A stretch of 64,000 nt of DNA from Chitinophagaceae bacterium UBA4857 (GCA_002399735.1 DHEF01000042.1:133814-197813), one strand, 5' to 3'. Shown: positions 34,483-43,393, counted from the stretch's first letter. Notes: generated by a model not told the origin, from the sequence alone. Program-made: numbers and translations.

Positions 34483-35448
34483 TTATTTAGCTATGTACAC
34501 TTTTTTTCCGGTCATCATACTTAGTGAGTCTTTTACTCTTGTGGTATCGGCACCTAATTTGGGTAAGGATAGATACAGGGTAAAAGCCAATGAATCGGAG
34601 GTTTCTAAATGTACATCCCAAAGGTTTGTTTTTAATTGCTTGTAACGTTTTAGGGCTCTGTCTTTATTGGCAGTTTCTAAAATGTATTTATAATTTCCAC
34701 TGTTGTTAACGGGTACTGCTACCGGTGGCGGTGTGGCTATTACTTTGTTTGCGGTATCGGCGTCAGTTGGTTTAGGTGTATTTAAAACCGTTGCTGTATC
34801 CTGTACGTGTGTTGATGTGCTTTCGGTATTATTGGTAACGGTAACTTCTTCCTCATTATCTAACTGAGAAAGATAGTAACCACCCCAGATTGAAAACCCT
34901 AAACCGGCCAGTACCAATAAAATTAATACAGGCTTTTTCCAACCTATTTTTCTGTTGTTTTCATGCAAAAATGATTCCTGCGTAGCTGGAGCTTCATTAA
35001 TAGATTTTATCCGGTCTTCCCGAATACTTATTTCAATGGGTTTAGGAGCTGTAACGGGTTCGTTGGCAGGGGTAAACTGTAATCGGCCACCATTTGGCTT
35101 GGTTAAAGTACCAATACCATCCAGCAAAAATGGTTTACCAATATTTAAAAACTGGTGCATCAGTTCAATATGCGATTCCAGATCGGCCAGGGCCAATGGT
35201 TTCATTTTACCGCTGTTCTGCGCTATATAACTAATTAACTCGGGGTCGTAAGGGGCGTTTACACTACCGGCTTCAAAATGAATAGGGGGTAAAGCTAAAT
35301 GACGGTTGCGGCTTGTTGTATCGGTATTAATCACCGCATCGGAGTCGATGGTAAAGCTACCTATTCCGGGTAATACTAAGTTTTTACTTTGGTACAAGTA
35401 CTGGGCTAATAGAGGGGTTATTTTCACAGCTGTATGTATTGGATGCAC
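34483..35448 (-). CDS. HU-CCDC81 and SPOR domain-containing membrane protein
   Basis: The N-terminal 130 residues match the prokaryotic HU-like/CCDC81 domain (LAQYLYQSKNLVLPGIGSFTI, FLLDGIGTLTKPNGGRLQF). Next comes a single membrane helix (KPVLILLVLAGLGFSIWGGYYL), an acidic/Thr-rich periplasmic linker and a C-terminal SPOR domain (YKYILETANKDRALKRYKQLKTNLWDVHLETSDSLAFTLYLSLP). SPOR domains bind denuded septal peptidoglycan, so the protein may link the nucleoid or a cytosolic partner to the division site (an inference). The start is GTG at 35446-35448, with TATATTG a few bases upstream. Confidence 0.85.
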   Translation of the reverse strand: MHPIHTAVKITPLLAQYLYQSKNLVLPGIGSFTIDSDAVINTDTTSRNRHLALPPIHFEAGSVNAPYDPELISYIAQNSGKMKPLALADLESHIELMHQFLNIGKPFLLDGIGTLTKPNGGRLQFTPANEPVTAPKPIEISIREDRIKSINEAPATQESFLHENNRKIGWKKPVLILLVLAGLGFSIWGGYYLSQLDNEEEVTVTNNTESTSTHVQDTATVLNTPKPTDADTANKVIATPPPVAVPVNNSGNYKYILETANKDRALKRYKQLKTNLWDVHLETSDSLAFTLYLSLPKLGADTTRVKDSLSMMTGKKVYIAK

Positions 35449-35557
35449 AATATAGTCATTTTGTGCGTTTTATGCAAGTGTATTGCTTACAATGTAAATT
35501 GGTTACAGTAAAATAATGTAATAGCTAACTTATAAATATAAGTTTTAGCAAGGGTGT

Positions 35558-35585
35558 TTGTTTTGCACTGCATGAGTTATTTTTG
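35558..35585 (+). promoter_or_regulatory. Promoter of the 107-aa membrane protein gene
   Basis: TTG (35558-35560), 17-nt spacer, then TATTTTTG (35578-35585), a full match to the Bacteroidota -33/-7 pattern. It is followed after only 5 nt by the ATG at 35591, predicting a leaderless transcript. Confidence 0.75.
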
Positions 35586-35590
35586 CAACT

Positions 35591-35914
35591 ATGGTAACAA
35601 AAGAGGAAGAAAAGTTTATTGCCTACTGGGAAGAAAGCCGGGGTAAAAATAAAAGATGGATTAGTGTGTTAACCGTAGGTTTGCCATTGGCTTTATTAAT
35701 GGTGGTAACCATTTTTGCCAATTTTTTTTCGGGTTGGCACAAGCGTGCTACCATGATAAGTAATAGCGACTCCTCACAAATACTGGTATTAATGATAGCG
35801 GCTATTTTAATTGTAGGTTTTGTGGTTTATTTTTCGGCCAAACACCAGTGGGATATGAACGAAAAGCGTTACATGGAGTTTAAACAAAAAAGAGATAAGG
35901 CGAAGAGTAGTTAA
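35591..35914 (+). CDS. Small membrane protein of unknown function
   Basis: This 107-aa protein has two hydrophobic helices (WISVLTVGLPLALLMVVTIFANFF and ILVLMIAAILIVGFVVYF) and charged ends (MVTKEEEKFIAYWEESRGKNKR and HQWDMNEKRYMEFKQKRDKAKSS). The ends are predicted to be cytoplasmic. I do not recognise a family. A convincing promoter directly before the ATG and normal codon use support it as a real gene. The FKBP gene follows 71 bp downstream. Confidence 0.75.
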   Translation: MVTKEEEKFIAYWEESRGKNKRWISVLTVGLPLALLMVVTIFANFFSGWHKRATMISNSDSSQILVLMIAAILIVGFVVYFSAKHQWDMNEKRYMEFKQKRDKAKSS

Positions 35915-35985
35915 TGCGATTGCAGCGGTTCAAGATAAAAAGTGGTCTAGTAAAGAAATATTATAAATAATAGAAATAGTAATTA

Positions 35986-36456
35986 ATGAGAAGAATTATT
36001 TTGTGTTTTTCAGTTTTGCTTGGTGTATTTGTTTTTACATCTTGTTCTAAATCTGCCGATAAGTGTTCATTTGATGAATGTGGTTTTCGTGCCAGCGATG
36101 CCGAAATTGCCAGAGTACAGGCTTATTTAAGTACAAACGGCATTACTACAGCTACCGAACATTGTAGTGGTTTGTACTACGAGGTAGTAACAGAAGGAAC
36201 CGGCAGATGGATTAATAATTGCGCAACAGTAACCGCCAGGTATAAATTAAAACTTGAGAATAATGTGGTAATACAAGAGGCAACAAGCCAATTTTCATTA
36301 AATGAAGTAGTGGCCGGTTGGACAATAGGAATTCCGTTAGTAAAAACCGGTGGAAAAATAAAATTATATATACCTCCATCATTAGGGTATGCAAACAATC
36401 CAAGGCAAGGAATTCCGGCAAACTCCATGTTGATTTTTGATGTAGAGTTACTGTAG
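35986..36456 (+). CDS. FKBP-type peptidyl-prolyl isomerase lipoprotein
   Basis: The N-terminus MRRIILCFSVLLGVFVFTSCSKS is a lipoprotein signal with lipobox FTSC. The C-terminal 90 residues form an FKBP domain: GLYYEVVTEGTGRWINNCATVTARYKLKLENNVVIQEA, FSLNEVVAGWTIGIPLVKTGGKIKLYIPPSLGYANN and IPANSMLIFDVELL. The pattern GW..G and IPPxLGYG-like is retained, with GYAN in place of GYGS. It is probably an envelope-anchored folding helper. At 156 aa it is a small member. Confidence 0.9.
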   Translation: MRRIILCFSVLLGVFVFTSCSKSADKCSFDECGFRASDAEIARVQAYLSTNGITTATEHCSGLYYEVVTEGTGRWINNCATVTARYKLKLENNVVIQEATSQFSLNEVVAGWTIGIPLVKTGGKIKLYIPPSLGYANNPRQGIPANSMLIFDVELL

Positions 36457-36488
36457 TAAACAAAGTAAATTAGCATGGCTTATTGCCA

Positions 36489-36496
36489 TAACTTTG
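36489..36496 (+). promoter_or_regulatory. -7 promoter element before sdaA
   Basis: TAACTTTG exactly matches TAnnTTTG and lies 16 nt before the GTG at 36513. This supports 36513, or the TTG at 36507, as the start rather than anything upstream. Confidence 0.5.
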
Positions 36497-36512
36497 CTAA
36501 AATTACTTGCTA

Positions 36513-37940
36513 GTGTCATACGAAGCTATTTCCGTTTTTGATATGCTGAAGATAGGCGTTGGGCCTTCCAGCTCGCATACCCTTGGGCCATGGCGTGCTG
36601 CACAGCAGTTTGTGCAAAAGCTACAGCAGGATAATTTGTTGGATAAGGCTACACACCTTAAAGTAATGTTGTATGGCTCGCTGGCAAAAACCGGTGTAGG
36701 CCATGGTACCGATATTGCTGTGCAAATGGGCCTTGCCGGCGATGATCCCGTAACCTGCGATGTAAACGCAATAACGCCCAAAATAAAACAAATTGCTACC
36801 GATAAAACAATGTTATTGGGTGGCACACATAGTATTGTCTTTAATCCCAATACCGATATTGTTTTTTTAATGACGGAATCTTTACCGTTTCACTCCAATG
36901 CACTTAGTTTTTTAGCCACATTTGCCAATGGCGATGCTATATCCGAGACCTATTACTCCATTGGTGGTGGTTTTGTGGTAAAAGAAGGGGAGAGTAATGC
37001 CGGTAAACAACAGGTTCAATTACCTTTTCCTATAAACAATGCCGATGACTTATTACGCTGGTGTATAAAAACCGGGCTGCCAATTTACGAGGTGGTGATG
37101 GAAAACGAAGCAGTCTGGCGCAGCGAGCAAGAAACCCGAGACGGTGTAATGAATATTTGGCGGGTAATGCAGGAATGTATCTATCGTGGCTGTCATACTG
37201 ATGGTATTTTACCCGGCGGCTTATTTGTAAAACGCCGTGCAGCAACACTCAACAAACGCCTTACTGCCGGTAAAACCTACCACGATTATGATAGCTGGCT
37301 AAAAGTAATTACCGAAGGCGGCAATCATTTTACGTACATATTAGATTGGGTAAGCTGTTTTGCCCTGGCCGTTAACGAGGAAAATGCCTCTTTTGGCCGG
37401 GTGGTAACCGCCCCAACCAATGGTGCTGCAGGGGTAATACCTGCCGTATTGTTGTATTACATTGTTTTTTGTAACGGCAACGACGACGAAAAAATATTAA
37501 GATTTCTGTTAACCGCCTCCGAAATAGGTAGCATGTTTAAAAAAGAAGCTACTATTTCTGCCGCCATGGGTGGTTGCCAGGCCGAAATTGGCGTATCATC
37601 GGCTATGGCAGCGGCAGCACTAACCGAGTCCTTAGGTGGTTCGCAACGACAGGCCATGATGGCGGCCGAAATTGCCATGGAACATCACCTGGGTATGACC
37701 TGCGATCCCATTGGCGGACTGGTACAAGTGCCTTGTATTGAACGTAATACCATGGGGGCCATCAAAGCCATTACAGCTTCACAATTGGCCCTGCAAAGCA
37801 CTCCCGATTTTGCCAAAGTATCGCTGGATGCAGTTATAAAAACCATGTGGGACACTGCCCGCGACATGAACTACAAATACAAAGAAACCGCCGACGGTGG
37901 TCTGGCTATTAATGTGCCCTTGAGTTTGCCGGAGTGCTAA
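36513..37940 (+). CDS. sdaA: L-serine ammonia-lyase (single-chain, iron-sulfur type)
   Basis: It deaminates L-serine to pyruvate and ammonia. The N-terminal beta domain begins SYEAISVFDMLKIGVGPSSSHTLGPWRAA, the family hallmark. The C-terminal alpha domain has the conserved AAGVIPAVLLYY, MGGCQAEIGVSSAMAAAALTE and EHHLGMTCDPIGGLVQVPCIERN, with the cysteines of the 4Fe-4S cluster. The length of about 475 aa fits the one-polypeptide form. The start is GTG at 36513 (an in-frame TTG at 36507 is possible). It is a single gene between repeats. Confidence 0.94.
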   Translation: MSYEAISVFDMLKIGVGPSSSHTLGPWRAAQQFVQKLQQDNLLDKATHLKVMLYGSLAKTGVGHGTDIAVQMGLAGDDPVTCDVNAITPKIKQIATDKTMLLGGTHSIVFNPNTDIVFLMTESLPFHSNALSFLATFANGDAISETYYSIGGGFVVKEGESNAGKQQVQLPFPINNADDLLRWCIKTGLPIYEVVMENEAVWRSEQETRDGVMNIWRVMQECIYRGCHTDGILPGGLFVKRRAATLNKRLTAGKTYHDYDSWLKVITEGGNHFTYILDWVSCFALAVNEENASFGRVVTAPTNGAAGVIPAVLLYYIVFCNGNDDEKILRFLLTASEIGSMFKKEATISAAMGGCQAEIGVSSAMAAAALTESLGGSQRQAMMAAEIAMEHHLGMTCDPIGGLVQVPCIERNTMGAIKAITASQLALQSTPDFAKVSLDAVIKTMWDTARDMNYKYKETADGGLAINVPLSLPEC

Positions 37941-38453
37941 AAAGTTCCAAAGGTTCAATGTTCCAGAGGTTGAAGAGGTTCAAAGGTTCAATGTTCAAAG
38001 GTTCAATGTTTTTCGTAACAATGTAGGCTGTTTTCTCAATACTATATACTCAATACTACATACTATTATTTTTTTGTTACCAGCTGTAGTGCTACTATAA
38101 TCGTCCCTTGCGTCGCACTCTTGTACTGTATCAATTCTATTGGGCATTGTGTAAGTTTCCTAACTAATCAATAACGCTTTCAGTTTGTCGTGTTGCCCCC
38201 CCTCTTTCCCAAAAGGAGATTCCTGAAAAGGAAGGAGCGTAGCTCGGGGGTGGGGTTCTATTGGGCATTATCTGTAAGCAAAATATACATTGTAGTAACA
38301 ATTATGTACTAAGGAGGGAAATCAGACATCAAAAAATTAGACATCCTTAATTTACATCCTACGTCCTAAATTTTTCCTTATTTTTTCCTTTTTAATTTTT
38401 ACTTAGGTTCGTACCCTTTTTTTTACGAAATTTGCGCCATTGAAATACTAAAT
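37941..38453 (+). repeat. Composite repeat A-linker-B-C plus long-form hairpin repeat E
   Basis: A units run 37945-38010 (GTTCCAAAGGTTCAATGTTC and similar), followed by the linker CGTAACAATGTAGGCTG, B (ATACTATATACTCAATAC, 38040-38065) and C (38074-38155, CCTTGCGTCGCACTCTTG, ATTCTATTGGGCATTGTG). At about 38195-38258 is a longer GC-rich element (CCCCCCCTCTTTCCC ... GGAAGGAGCGTAGCTCGGGG) like that at 51446. The rest up to sucB is AT-rich; AAATTTGCGCC at about 38429 may be part of the sucB promoter. Confidence 0.8.
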
Positions 38454-39686
38454 ATGGCTATTGAAATAAAAGTTCCAACGGTAGGTGAATCAATTAACGA
38501 GGTAACATTACTTAAATGGACAAAAAAAGACGGCGAATACGTAGAAAGGGATGAAGTAATTGCAGAACTGGAAAGCGAAAAAGCCACTTTTGAGGTAAAT
38601 GCTGAAAAAGCAGGGGTGTTAAAAACCGGTGCTAAAGAAGGCGATACCTTACAAATAGGTGATTTACTGGCAACTATCGACGATACTGCCGAAAAACCGG
38701 CTGCTGCTGCAAAAGCAGAAGAAGCTCCGAAAGCTGCTGAAAAACCAGCTGAAGCAAAACCTCAACCTGCTGCAACAACCGCTGCACCTGCAGGCGATGT
38801 TAAAGCTACACCTGTTGCTTCTGCTATTATAGCCGATAAAAAAGTTAACCCTTCAGATATTGCCGCATCGGGCAGTAACGGAAAAATATTAAAAGGCGAT
38901 GTATTAGCCGCCTTAACCAATCCAGGTAAAAAGACTTTTGGTGGTGCCGAGTTGTTTAGCCGCAACGTACGCAACGAAAAAATGAGCAACCTGCGTAAAA
39001 CAATCAGTCGTCGTTTGGTTGAATCAAAAAATACCACTGCCATGTTAACTACTTTCAACGAAGTAGACATGACAGCCATCATGGATATTAGAAAAAAATA
39101 TAAAGATGCTTTTAAAGAAGCACATGGTGTTGGTTTAGGTTTCATGAGCTTTTTTGCAAAAGCTTGTGCGGTTGCCTTAGCCGAGTGGCCTTCTGTTAAT
39201 GCTTACATTGATGGCGACCAATTGGTTTATCATGACTATGCTGATATTAGCATTGCTGTTAGCACACCACGTGGTTTAACCGTGCCGGTTATACGTAATG
39301 TAGAAAGCCTGAGCATGGCTGACATTGAGAAAAAAGTAATTGAGCTTGCCGGTAAAGCCCGTGACAGTAAATTAACTGCCGATGAATTAACCGGTGGTAC
39401 TTTCACTATTACCAATGGCGGTGTATTTGGTTCATTAATGAGTACGCCAATTATTAACATACCACAGTCTGCTATTTTGGGTATGCACAAAATTCAGGAG
39501 CGTCCAATGGCAGTAAATGGTCAGGTGGTTATTTTACCAATGATGTACATTGCACTTAGCTACGATCATCGTATTATTGATGGTCGTGAGTCGGTAAGTT
39601 TCTTAGTACGTGTAAAAGACTTATTAGAAAACCCTGAGCAATTATTAGCGGCTAAAGATCCTGTTAAGTTGTTATTAGAACTTTAA
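38454..39686 (+). CDS. sucB: Dihydrolipoyl succinyltransferase, E2 of 2-oxoglutarate dehydrogenase
   Basis: E2 core enzyme of the 2-oxoglutarate dehydrogenase complex (TCA cycle). The N-terminal lipoyl domain has the lipoylated Lys in ELESEKATFEV (about residue 43). An Ala/Pro/Lys-rich hinge and the E1/E3-binding segment (ATPVASAIIADKKVNPSDIAASGSNGKILKGDVLAAL) follow. The catalytic domain contains VGLGFMSFFAKACAVALAEWPSVNAYIDGD and the active-site YDHRIIDGRESVSFL. It resembles succinyl- rather than acetyl-transferases. The E1 gene sucA, often adjacent, is not beside it here. Confidence 0.94.
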   Translation: MAIEIKVPTVGESINEVTLLKWTKKDGEYVERDEVIAELESEKATFEVNAEKAGVLKTGAKEGDTLQIGDLLATIDDTAEKPAAAAKAEEAPKAAEKPAEAKPQPAATTAAPAGDVKATPVASAIIADKKVNPSDIAASGSNGKILKGDVLAALTNPGKKTFGGAELFSRNVRNEKMSNLRKTISRRLVESKNTTAMLTTFNEVDMTAIMDIRKKYKDAFKEAHGVGLGFMSFFAKACAVALAEWPSVNAYIDGDQLVYHDYADISIAVSTPRGLTVPVIRNVESLSMADIEKKVIELAGKARDSKLTADELTGGTFTITNGGVFGSLMSTPIINIPQSAILGMHKIQERPMAVNGQVVILPMMYIALSYDHRIIDGRESVSFLVRVKDLLENPEQLLAAKDPVKLLLEL

Positions 39687-39709
39687 TGTAATCGTATAAT
39701 TATATGTTT

Positions 39710-39737
39710 ACGGCCCGGTATAAAACCGGGCCGTTTT
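39710..39737 (+). terminator. Rho-independent terminator of sucB
   Basis: ACGGCCCGGT and ACCGGGCCGT form a perfect 10-bp stem with loop ATAAA, followed by TTTATTTT. Confidence 0.93.
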
Positions 39738-39841
39738 ATTTTATAGCTGTACTAATGAATAAATAGTACATGTTGGCGGATTGTATTATTGCGTAATAAG
39801 TTTTACCTTACTGTAGTATTATTTCATTTTAATCAACCACT

Positions 39842-40000
39842 ATGATTAAACAGATTATAGCTACTTTACTTTTTGTATGTATTGGCGTATTTACATTACA
39901 TGCACAAACAGATATAGAAAAAATTAAAACGGGGCTGCACTCCGCGAAAATGCTGAATATGAAGAAGCAATTAAGCTATATAATGAAGTAATTGCCAGTG
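39842..40000 (+). pseudogene. Remnant of a secreted TPR protein, frameshifted and truncated
   Basis: The ATG at 39842 opens a signal peptide (MIKQIIATLLFVCIGVF, ending LHAQ) and then IEKIK. A one-base shift in the A-run near 39931 moves the frame. With one extra A the frame reads NGAALRENAEYEEAIKLYNE followed by VIASG, a typical first TPR of Bacteroidota aerotolerance/BatE-like proteins. Homology stops abruptly at about 40000, where repeat D begins. Without correction the frame ends after 50 codons. The rest of the gene is not seen downstream. Confidence 0.75.
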
Positions 40001-40150
40001 GACAATGCACAATTGACAGTTTTAAAATGTTTAATATTTTAGATTGAATATTTGGTATTGGATAATGATGAATAGAATTACTGAACGTACAAGCGTGCGA
40101 CGCAACGGAAGTTGATTAGTATTACTATAGTTGAATACATAAAAATAAAC
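40001..40150 (-). repeat. Repeat D-C (minus orientation) truncating the TPR remnant
   Basis: Along + it reads GACAATGCACAATTGACAG, then AATATTTTAGATTGAATATT, TTGGATAATGATGAATAGAATT, GAACGTACAAGCGTGCGACG, CAACGGAAGTTGATTAG. This is the reverse complement of D and C, in the same order as the + copy at 24474-24632. The rest of the gap up to thyA (40151-40253) shows only a likely promoter. Confidence 0.8.
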
Positions 40151-40221
40151 CCTTGAATAACAGGTTAATACCGCATTAAAAGTGCAATGCACATACTATC
40201 CCCACCGTAAAGCGCAGGCAA

Positions 40222-40248
40222 TTGGGCTGCGTATTATTGATTAACTTG
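40222..40248 (+). promoter_or_regulatory. Probable thyA promoter
   Basis: TTG (40222-40224), 17-nt spacer, then TAACTTG (40242-40248), one T short of TAnnTTTG. The thyA ATG follows 5 nt later. Confidence 0.5.
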
Positions 40249-40253
40249 CACCC

Positions 40254-41048
40254 ATGCAACAGTATTTAGATTTATTGCAACATATAGTGAAAAACGGCAG
40301 TGAAAAAACTGACCGTACGGGAACAGGAACGGTTAGTACTTTCGGGTATCAGATGCGTTTTAATTTGCTGGAAGGTTTTCCGTTGGTGACTACCAAAAAA
40401 GTACATTTAAAAAGTATTATACACGAGTTGCTTTGGTTTTTAAAAGGAGATACCAATATTGGTTACCTGAAAGAAAACGGCGTTCGTATTTGGGATGAAT
40501 GGGCTGATGATAATGGCGATTTGGGGCCTGTGTATGGCAAACAATGGCGTAGCTGGGAAACCAAGGATGGCCAAACAATCGATCAGATAAGTGATGTTAT
40601 TGCACAAATAAAAAAGAACCCTGATAGCAGGCGGTTGGTGGTAAGTGCATGGAATGTGGGAGAGTTGAGTGAGATGGCGTTGATGCCTTGTCACAATATG
40701 TTTCAATTTTATGTAGCTGATGGAAAATTAAGTTGTCAGTTGTATCAGCGTAGTGCCGATGTGTTTTTAGGGGTGCCTTTTAATATTGCCTCTTACGCAT
40801 TACTTACTTTAATGATGGCACAGGTTTGTGATTTACAACCCGGCGATTTTGTACATACATTTGGTGATGTACATATTTATAGTAACCATAAAGAACAAGT
40901 AACCCTTCAATTAAGCCGAAACCCTTTACCATTACCGGTTATGAAAATTAACCCGGAAGTAAAGGATATTTTTGGATTTAAGTTTGAAGATTTTACCTTG
41001 GAAAATTATGAAAGTCATCCGGCTATAAAAGGGCAAGTGGCTGTGTAG
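40254..41048 (+). CDS. thyA: Thymidylate synthase
   Basis: ThyA methylates dUMP to dTMP using methylenetetrahydrofolate. The start MQQYLDLLQHIVKNGSEKTDRTGTGTVSTFG and EGFPLVTTKKVHLKSIIHELLWFLKGDTN are characteristic. The catalytic Cys lies in LMPCHNMFQFYV, and QRSADVFLGVPFNIASYALL with HTFGDVHIYSNH completes the substrate site. At 264 aa it is E. coli-like in length. folA, the partner that regenerates tetrahydrofolate, is about 1 kb downstream on the same strand, though a terminator lies between them. Confidence 0.97.
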   Translation: MQQYLDLLQHIVKNGSEKTDRTGTGTVSTFGYQMRFNLLEGFPLVTTKKVHLKSIIHELLWFLKGDTNIGYLKENGVRIWDEWADDNGDLGPVYGKQWRSWETKDGQTIDQISDVIAQIKKNPDSRRLVVSAWNVGELSEMALMPCHNMFQFYVADGKLSCQLYQRSADVFLGVPFNIASYALLTLMMAQVCDLQPGDFVHTFGDVHIYSNHKEQVTLQLSRNPLPLPVMKINPEVKDIFGFKFEDFTLENYESHPAIKGQVAV

Positions 41049-41151
41049 TTGTTTTAAGTATGTTAGCAGCGTTTTGTTGTAAATACTTGTCAAGTCAACA
41101 TTCATGGGCTTTGCTAATTTGGTATAAGCGATGAATTTAAACAACTTGAAT

Positions 41152-42012
41152 ATGAAAATTATTATTGCCTTCCTTATCAGTGTGGTGTTGTTTTCTTGTA
41201 CTTCACCACGTTTTGTAAATTCTCCTACGGCTTATAACGCAAACTTTTTTAAAGAAAAAGGTGACTTTAAAATTTCCGCATCCGGATCTATGAATTTAAA
41301 TAGAGTGGTGGAAGAGGAAAGTGATGATAACCATAGGGAAAGATCCTTTGGTGCCGATTTTCAGGCAGCATATGCCGTAACGGATCATTTTTTAGTTACA
41401 GCTGGCGGACTCTTTAGAAAAGAAACAGATAAGTTTTATTGGGATGATTTAATTAGTTCAAATACCGAAAACAAAGTAAGGTATAACAGATATTTGCTGG
41501 ATATTGGATTAGGTTATTATACAGCCATGGGAAGAAGTAAAAAACACTTTTTTAACTTAACTGGTGGTTTGGGTTTTGGCAAAGCTTCGCATACTGATAA
41601 TGGCTTTCCTGACCTAAGAAGCAGAACTTATGATGTGAATGTTTTAAAATATTACCTACAACCGGCATTTAATTTTGGTTTTTCTGAAAGCTTTAAAATG
41701 TCCATTGCTCCCAAAATATCGGCACTAAATTTTAATAATATAAAGAGTACTTATTTACCCGGCGAGGGGGAGATGTTAGGGTTAAATAATGTAAGAGGAA
41801 ATACTTTTATAATGTTTGAACCAAGTGTATTATTTCAGGTTGGGTTTAAAAATGCAGAGTGGATTAAAATAGACATAGGTTTAAATTTTTCTACCAATCC
41901 CACTAACAGGCTATTTAACGACATAGACAGTGAGGGGGAGAATTTGCACTCTCGTAATTTTTTATTTTCATTAGGTACGTCGTTTTATCCTTTTGCAGGT
42001 AGAAACAGATAA
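41152..42012 (+). CDS. Predicted outer-membrane lipoprotein with beta-barrel-like sequence
   Basis: I place the start at the ATG at 41152 (MKIIIAFLISVVLFSCTSP), a lipoprotein signal with lipobox LFSC; an in-frame ATG at 41131 is less likely. The mature part has alternating aromatic strands (FFKEKGDFKISASGSMNLNR, DFQAAYAVTDHFLVTAGGLF, FNLTGGLGFGKAS) and ends FLFSLGTSFYPFAGRNR, as in small Bacteroidota outer-membrane proteins. I do not recognise a specific family. It is followed by a terminator. Confidence 0.75.
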   Translation: MKIIIAFLISVVLFSCTSPRFVNSPTAYNANFFKEKGDFKISASGSMNLNRVVEEESDDNHRERSFGADFQAAYAVTDHFLVTAGGLFRKETDKFYWDDLISSNTENKVRYNRYLLDIGLGYYTAMGRSKKHFFNLTGGLGFGKASHTDNGFPDLRSRTYDVNVLKYYLQPAFNFGFSESFKMSIAPKISALNFNNIKSTYLPGEGEMLGLNNVRGNTFIMFEPSVLFQVGFKNAEWIKIDIGLNFSTNPTNRLFNDIDSEGENLHSRNFLFSLGTSFYPFAGRNR

Positions 42013-42033
42013 AAATAAATTTGCTAAATATGT

Positions 42034-42065
42034 AAATGCGTATCCAACAGGGTACGCATTTTTTA
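42034..42065 (+). terminator. Rho-independent terminator before folA
   Basis: AAATGCGTATCC and GGGTACGCATTT pair over about 12 bp (one mismatch) with loop AACA, followed by TTTT. Confidence 0.85.
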
Positions 42066-42081
42066 TACCTTTACATTCAAT

Positions 42082-42576
42082 ATGATTATATCCTTAGTAG
42101 TTGCAGCATCTAATAATAACGCCATTGGTTTAGATGGAAAAATGCCCTGGCATTTGCCCAACGATTTAAAACATTTTAAAAACGTTACCTGGGGTTTACC
42201 CGTAGTAATGGGGCGTAAAACTTTTGACTCATTAGGCAAACCTTTGCCCGGTCGTAAAAACATTGTTATTACCCGCAATACCGCTTGGAAAAACGATAAT
42301 GCCATTGGTGTTAAAACCATTGAAGATGCTTTGTTTTTAGCCAAACAAATGGATGTAAAAGAGCTAATGGTGATTGGCGGTGGCGAAATTTATAAACTGC
42401 TGTTTGAAAAAGCCAAACGTATTTACTTAACCCGTGTAAATGCTGAATTTGAAGCCGATACTTTTTTTCCGGCAGTTGATGAGAAACAATGGCAAATGAT
42501 AAGTAATGATACGTATAAAGCCGATGAAAAAAACAACTTTGATTATGCTTTTCAAACCTGGGAACGCATAAAATAA
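42082..42576 (+). CDS. folA: Dihydrofolate reductase
   Basis: It reduces dihydrofolate to tetrahydrofolate with NADPH. The start IISLVVAASNNNAIGLDGKMPWHLPNDLKHFK contains the catalytic acidic residue, Asp27-like in LPNDL. VVMGRKTFDSLGKPLPGRKNIVITRN and MVIGGGEIYKLLFEKAKRIYLTRV are the NADPH-binding segments. At 164 aa it is standard. TACCTTTA, one base from the promoter consensus, ends 8 nt before the ATG. A methyltransferase gene follows 19 bp later. Confidence 0.96.
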   Translation: MIISLVVAASNNNAIGLDGKMPWHLPNDLKHFKNVTWGLPVVMGRKTFDSLGKPLPGRKNIVITRNTAWKNDNAIGVKTIEDALFLAKQMDVKELMVIGGGEIYKLLFEKAKRIYLTRVNAEFEADTFFPAVDEKQWQMISNDTYKADEKNNFDYAFQTWERIK

Positions 42577-42595
42577 TTATACTGCAAGTTGCAAT

Positions 42596-43393
42596 ATGTA
42601 TTCACCGGTAACCCTTACAAAAAAATATATACAATACTATTGGCAGGCTAATAACAGCCGTGGCCATGGTATGCATTCTCCCTTTGTTTTTAATTTTATA
42701 ACAAAGGTGTTAAATGATACAACGGAATACAGCGACTATAAAAAAGTAGAAGCCTTACGCCAACAATTATTACAAAATAATACGGTAATAGAAGTACAGG
42801 ATTTTGGAGCAGGATCGGTTACAACAAAATCTAACCAACGAAAAATAAGTGCCATAGCAAAGCATGCGGCCAAGCCAAAAAAGTTCGGGCAATTATTATA
42901 CCGCATGGTGCAACAGTATAAACCTAATACCATATTGGAGTTAGGGACATCATTGGGCATTACCAGCTCTTATTTAGCATGGGGTAATCCGCAAGCCAAA
43001 TTAATTACATTAGAAGGGGCTCCATCCATTGCTAATACGGCCCAACAAAATTTTACACAGTTACAATTACAAAATATACAACAGGTAGTTGGTCCGTTTG
43101 AAGGAACACTGGATAAAACCTTAGCACAAAACCCTACCATTGATTTTGCTTTTTTAGATGGCAACCATCGCTATGAACCAACGGTTAATTATTTTAATCA
43201 GTTATTACCACATATACATAACGATACTATTTTGATTTTTGACGATATACACTGGAGCCTGGAAATGGAACAAGCCTGGCAAGAAATAATGGCACACGAA
43301 TCAGTACAATGCAGCATTGATTTATTTTTTATTGGTATTGTACTTTTCCGTAAGGAGTTTAAAGAAAAGCAGCATTTTGCTATAAGGTTTTAG
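42596..43393 (+). CDS. Class I SAM-dependent methyltransferase
   Basis: This 265-aa protein has the O-methyltransferase-like motif I in TILELGTSLGITSSYLAWGNP (about residues 114-134), an acidic motif II in LITLEGAPSIANTAQQNF, and FAFLDGNHRYEPTVNYFNQLLPHIHNDTILIFDDIHWS, as in CmcI/TylF or catechol-type methyltransferases. The N-terminal 90 residues (SRGHGMHSPFVFNFITKVL) are shared with uncharacterised Bacteroidota homologues. The substrate is unknown. It is probably co-transcribed with folA. Confidence 0.88.
   Translation: MYSPVTLTKKYIQYYWQANNSRGHGMHSPFVFNFITKVLNDTTEYSDYKKVEALRQQLLQNNTVIEVQDFGAGSVTTKSNQRKISAIAKHAAKPKKFGQLLYRMVQQYKPNTILELGTSLGITSSYLAWGNPQAKLITLEGAPSIANTAQQNFTQLQLQNIQQVVGPFEGTLDKTLAQNPTIDFAFLDGNHRYEPTVNYFNQLLPHIHNDTILIFDDIHWSLEMEQAWQEIMAHESVQCSIDLFFIGIVLFRKEFKEKQHFAIRF

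Noticed and set aside
36507..36512. TTG at 36507 as the sdaA start
   Set aside because: Possible, but the GTG at 36513 gives the usual N-terminus and fits the promoter element equally well; the difference is two residues.
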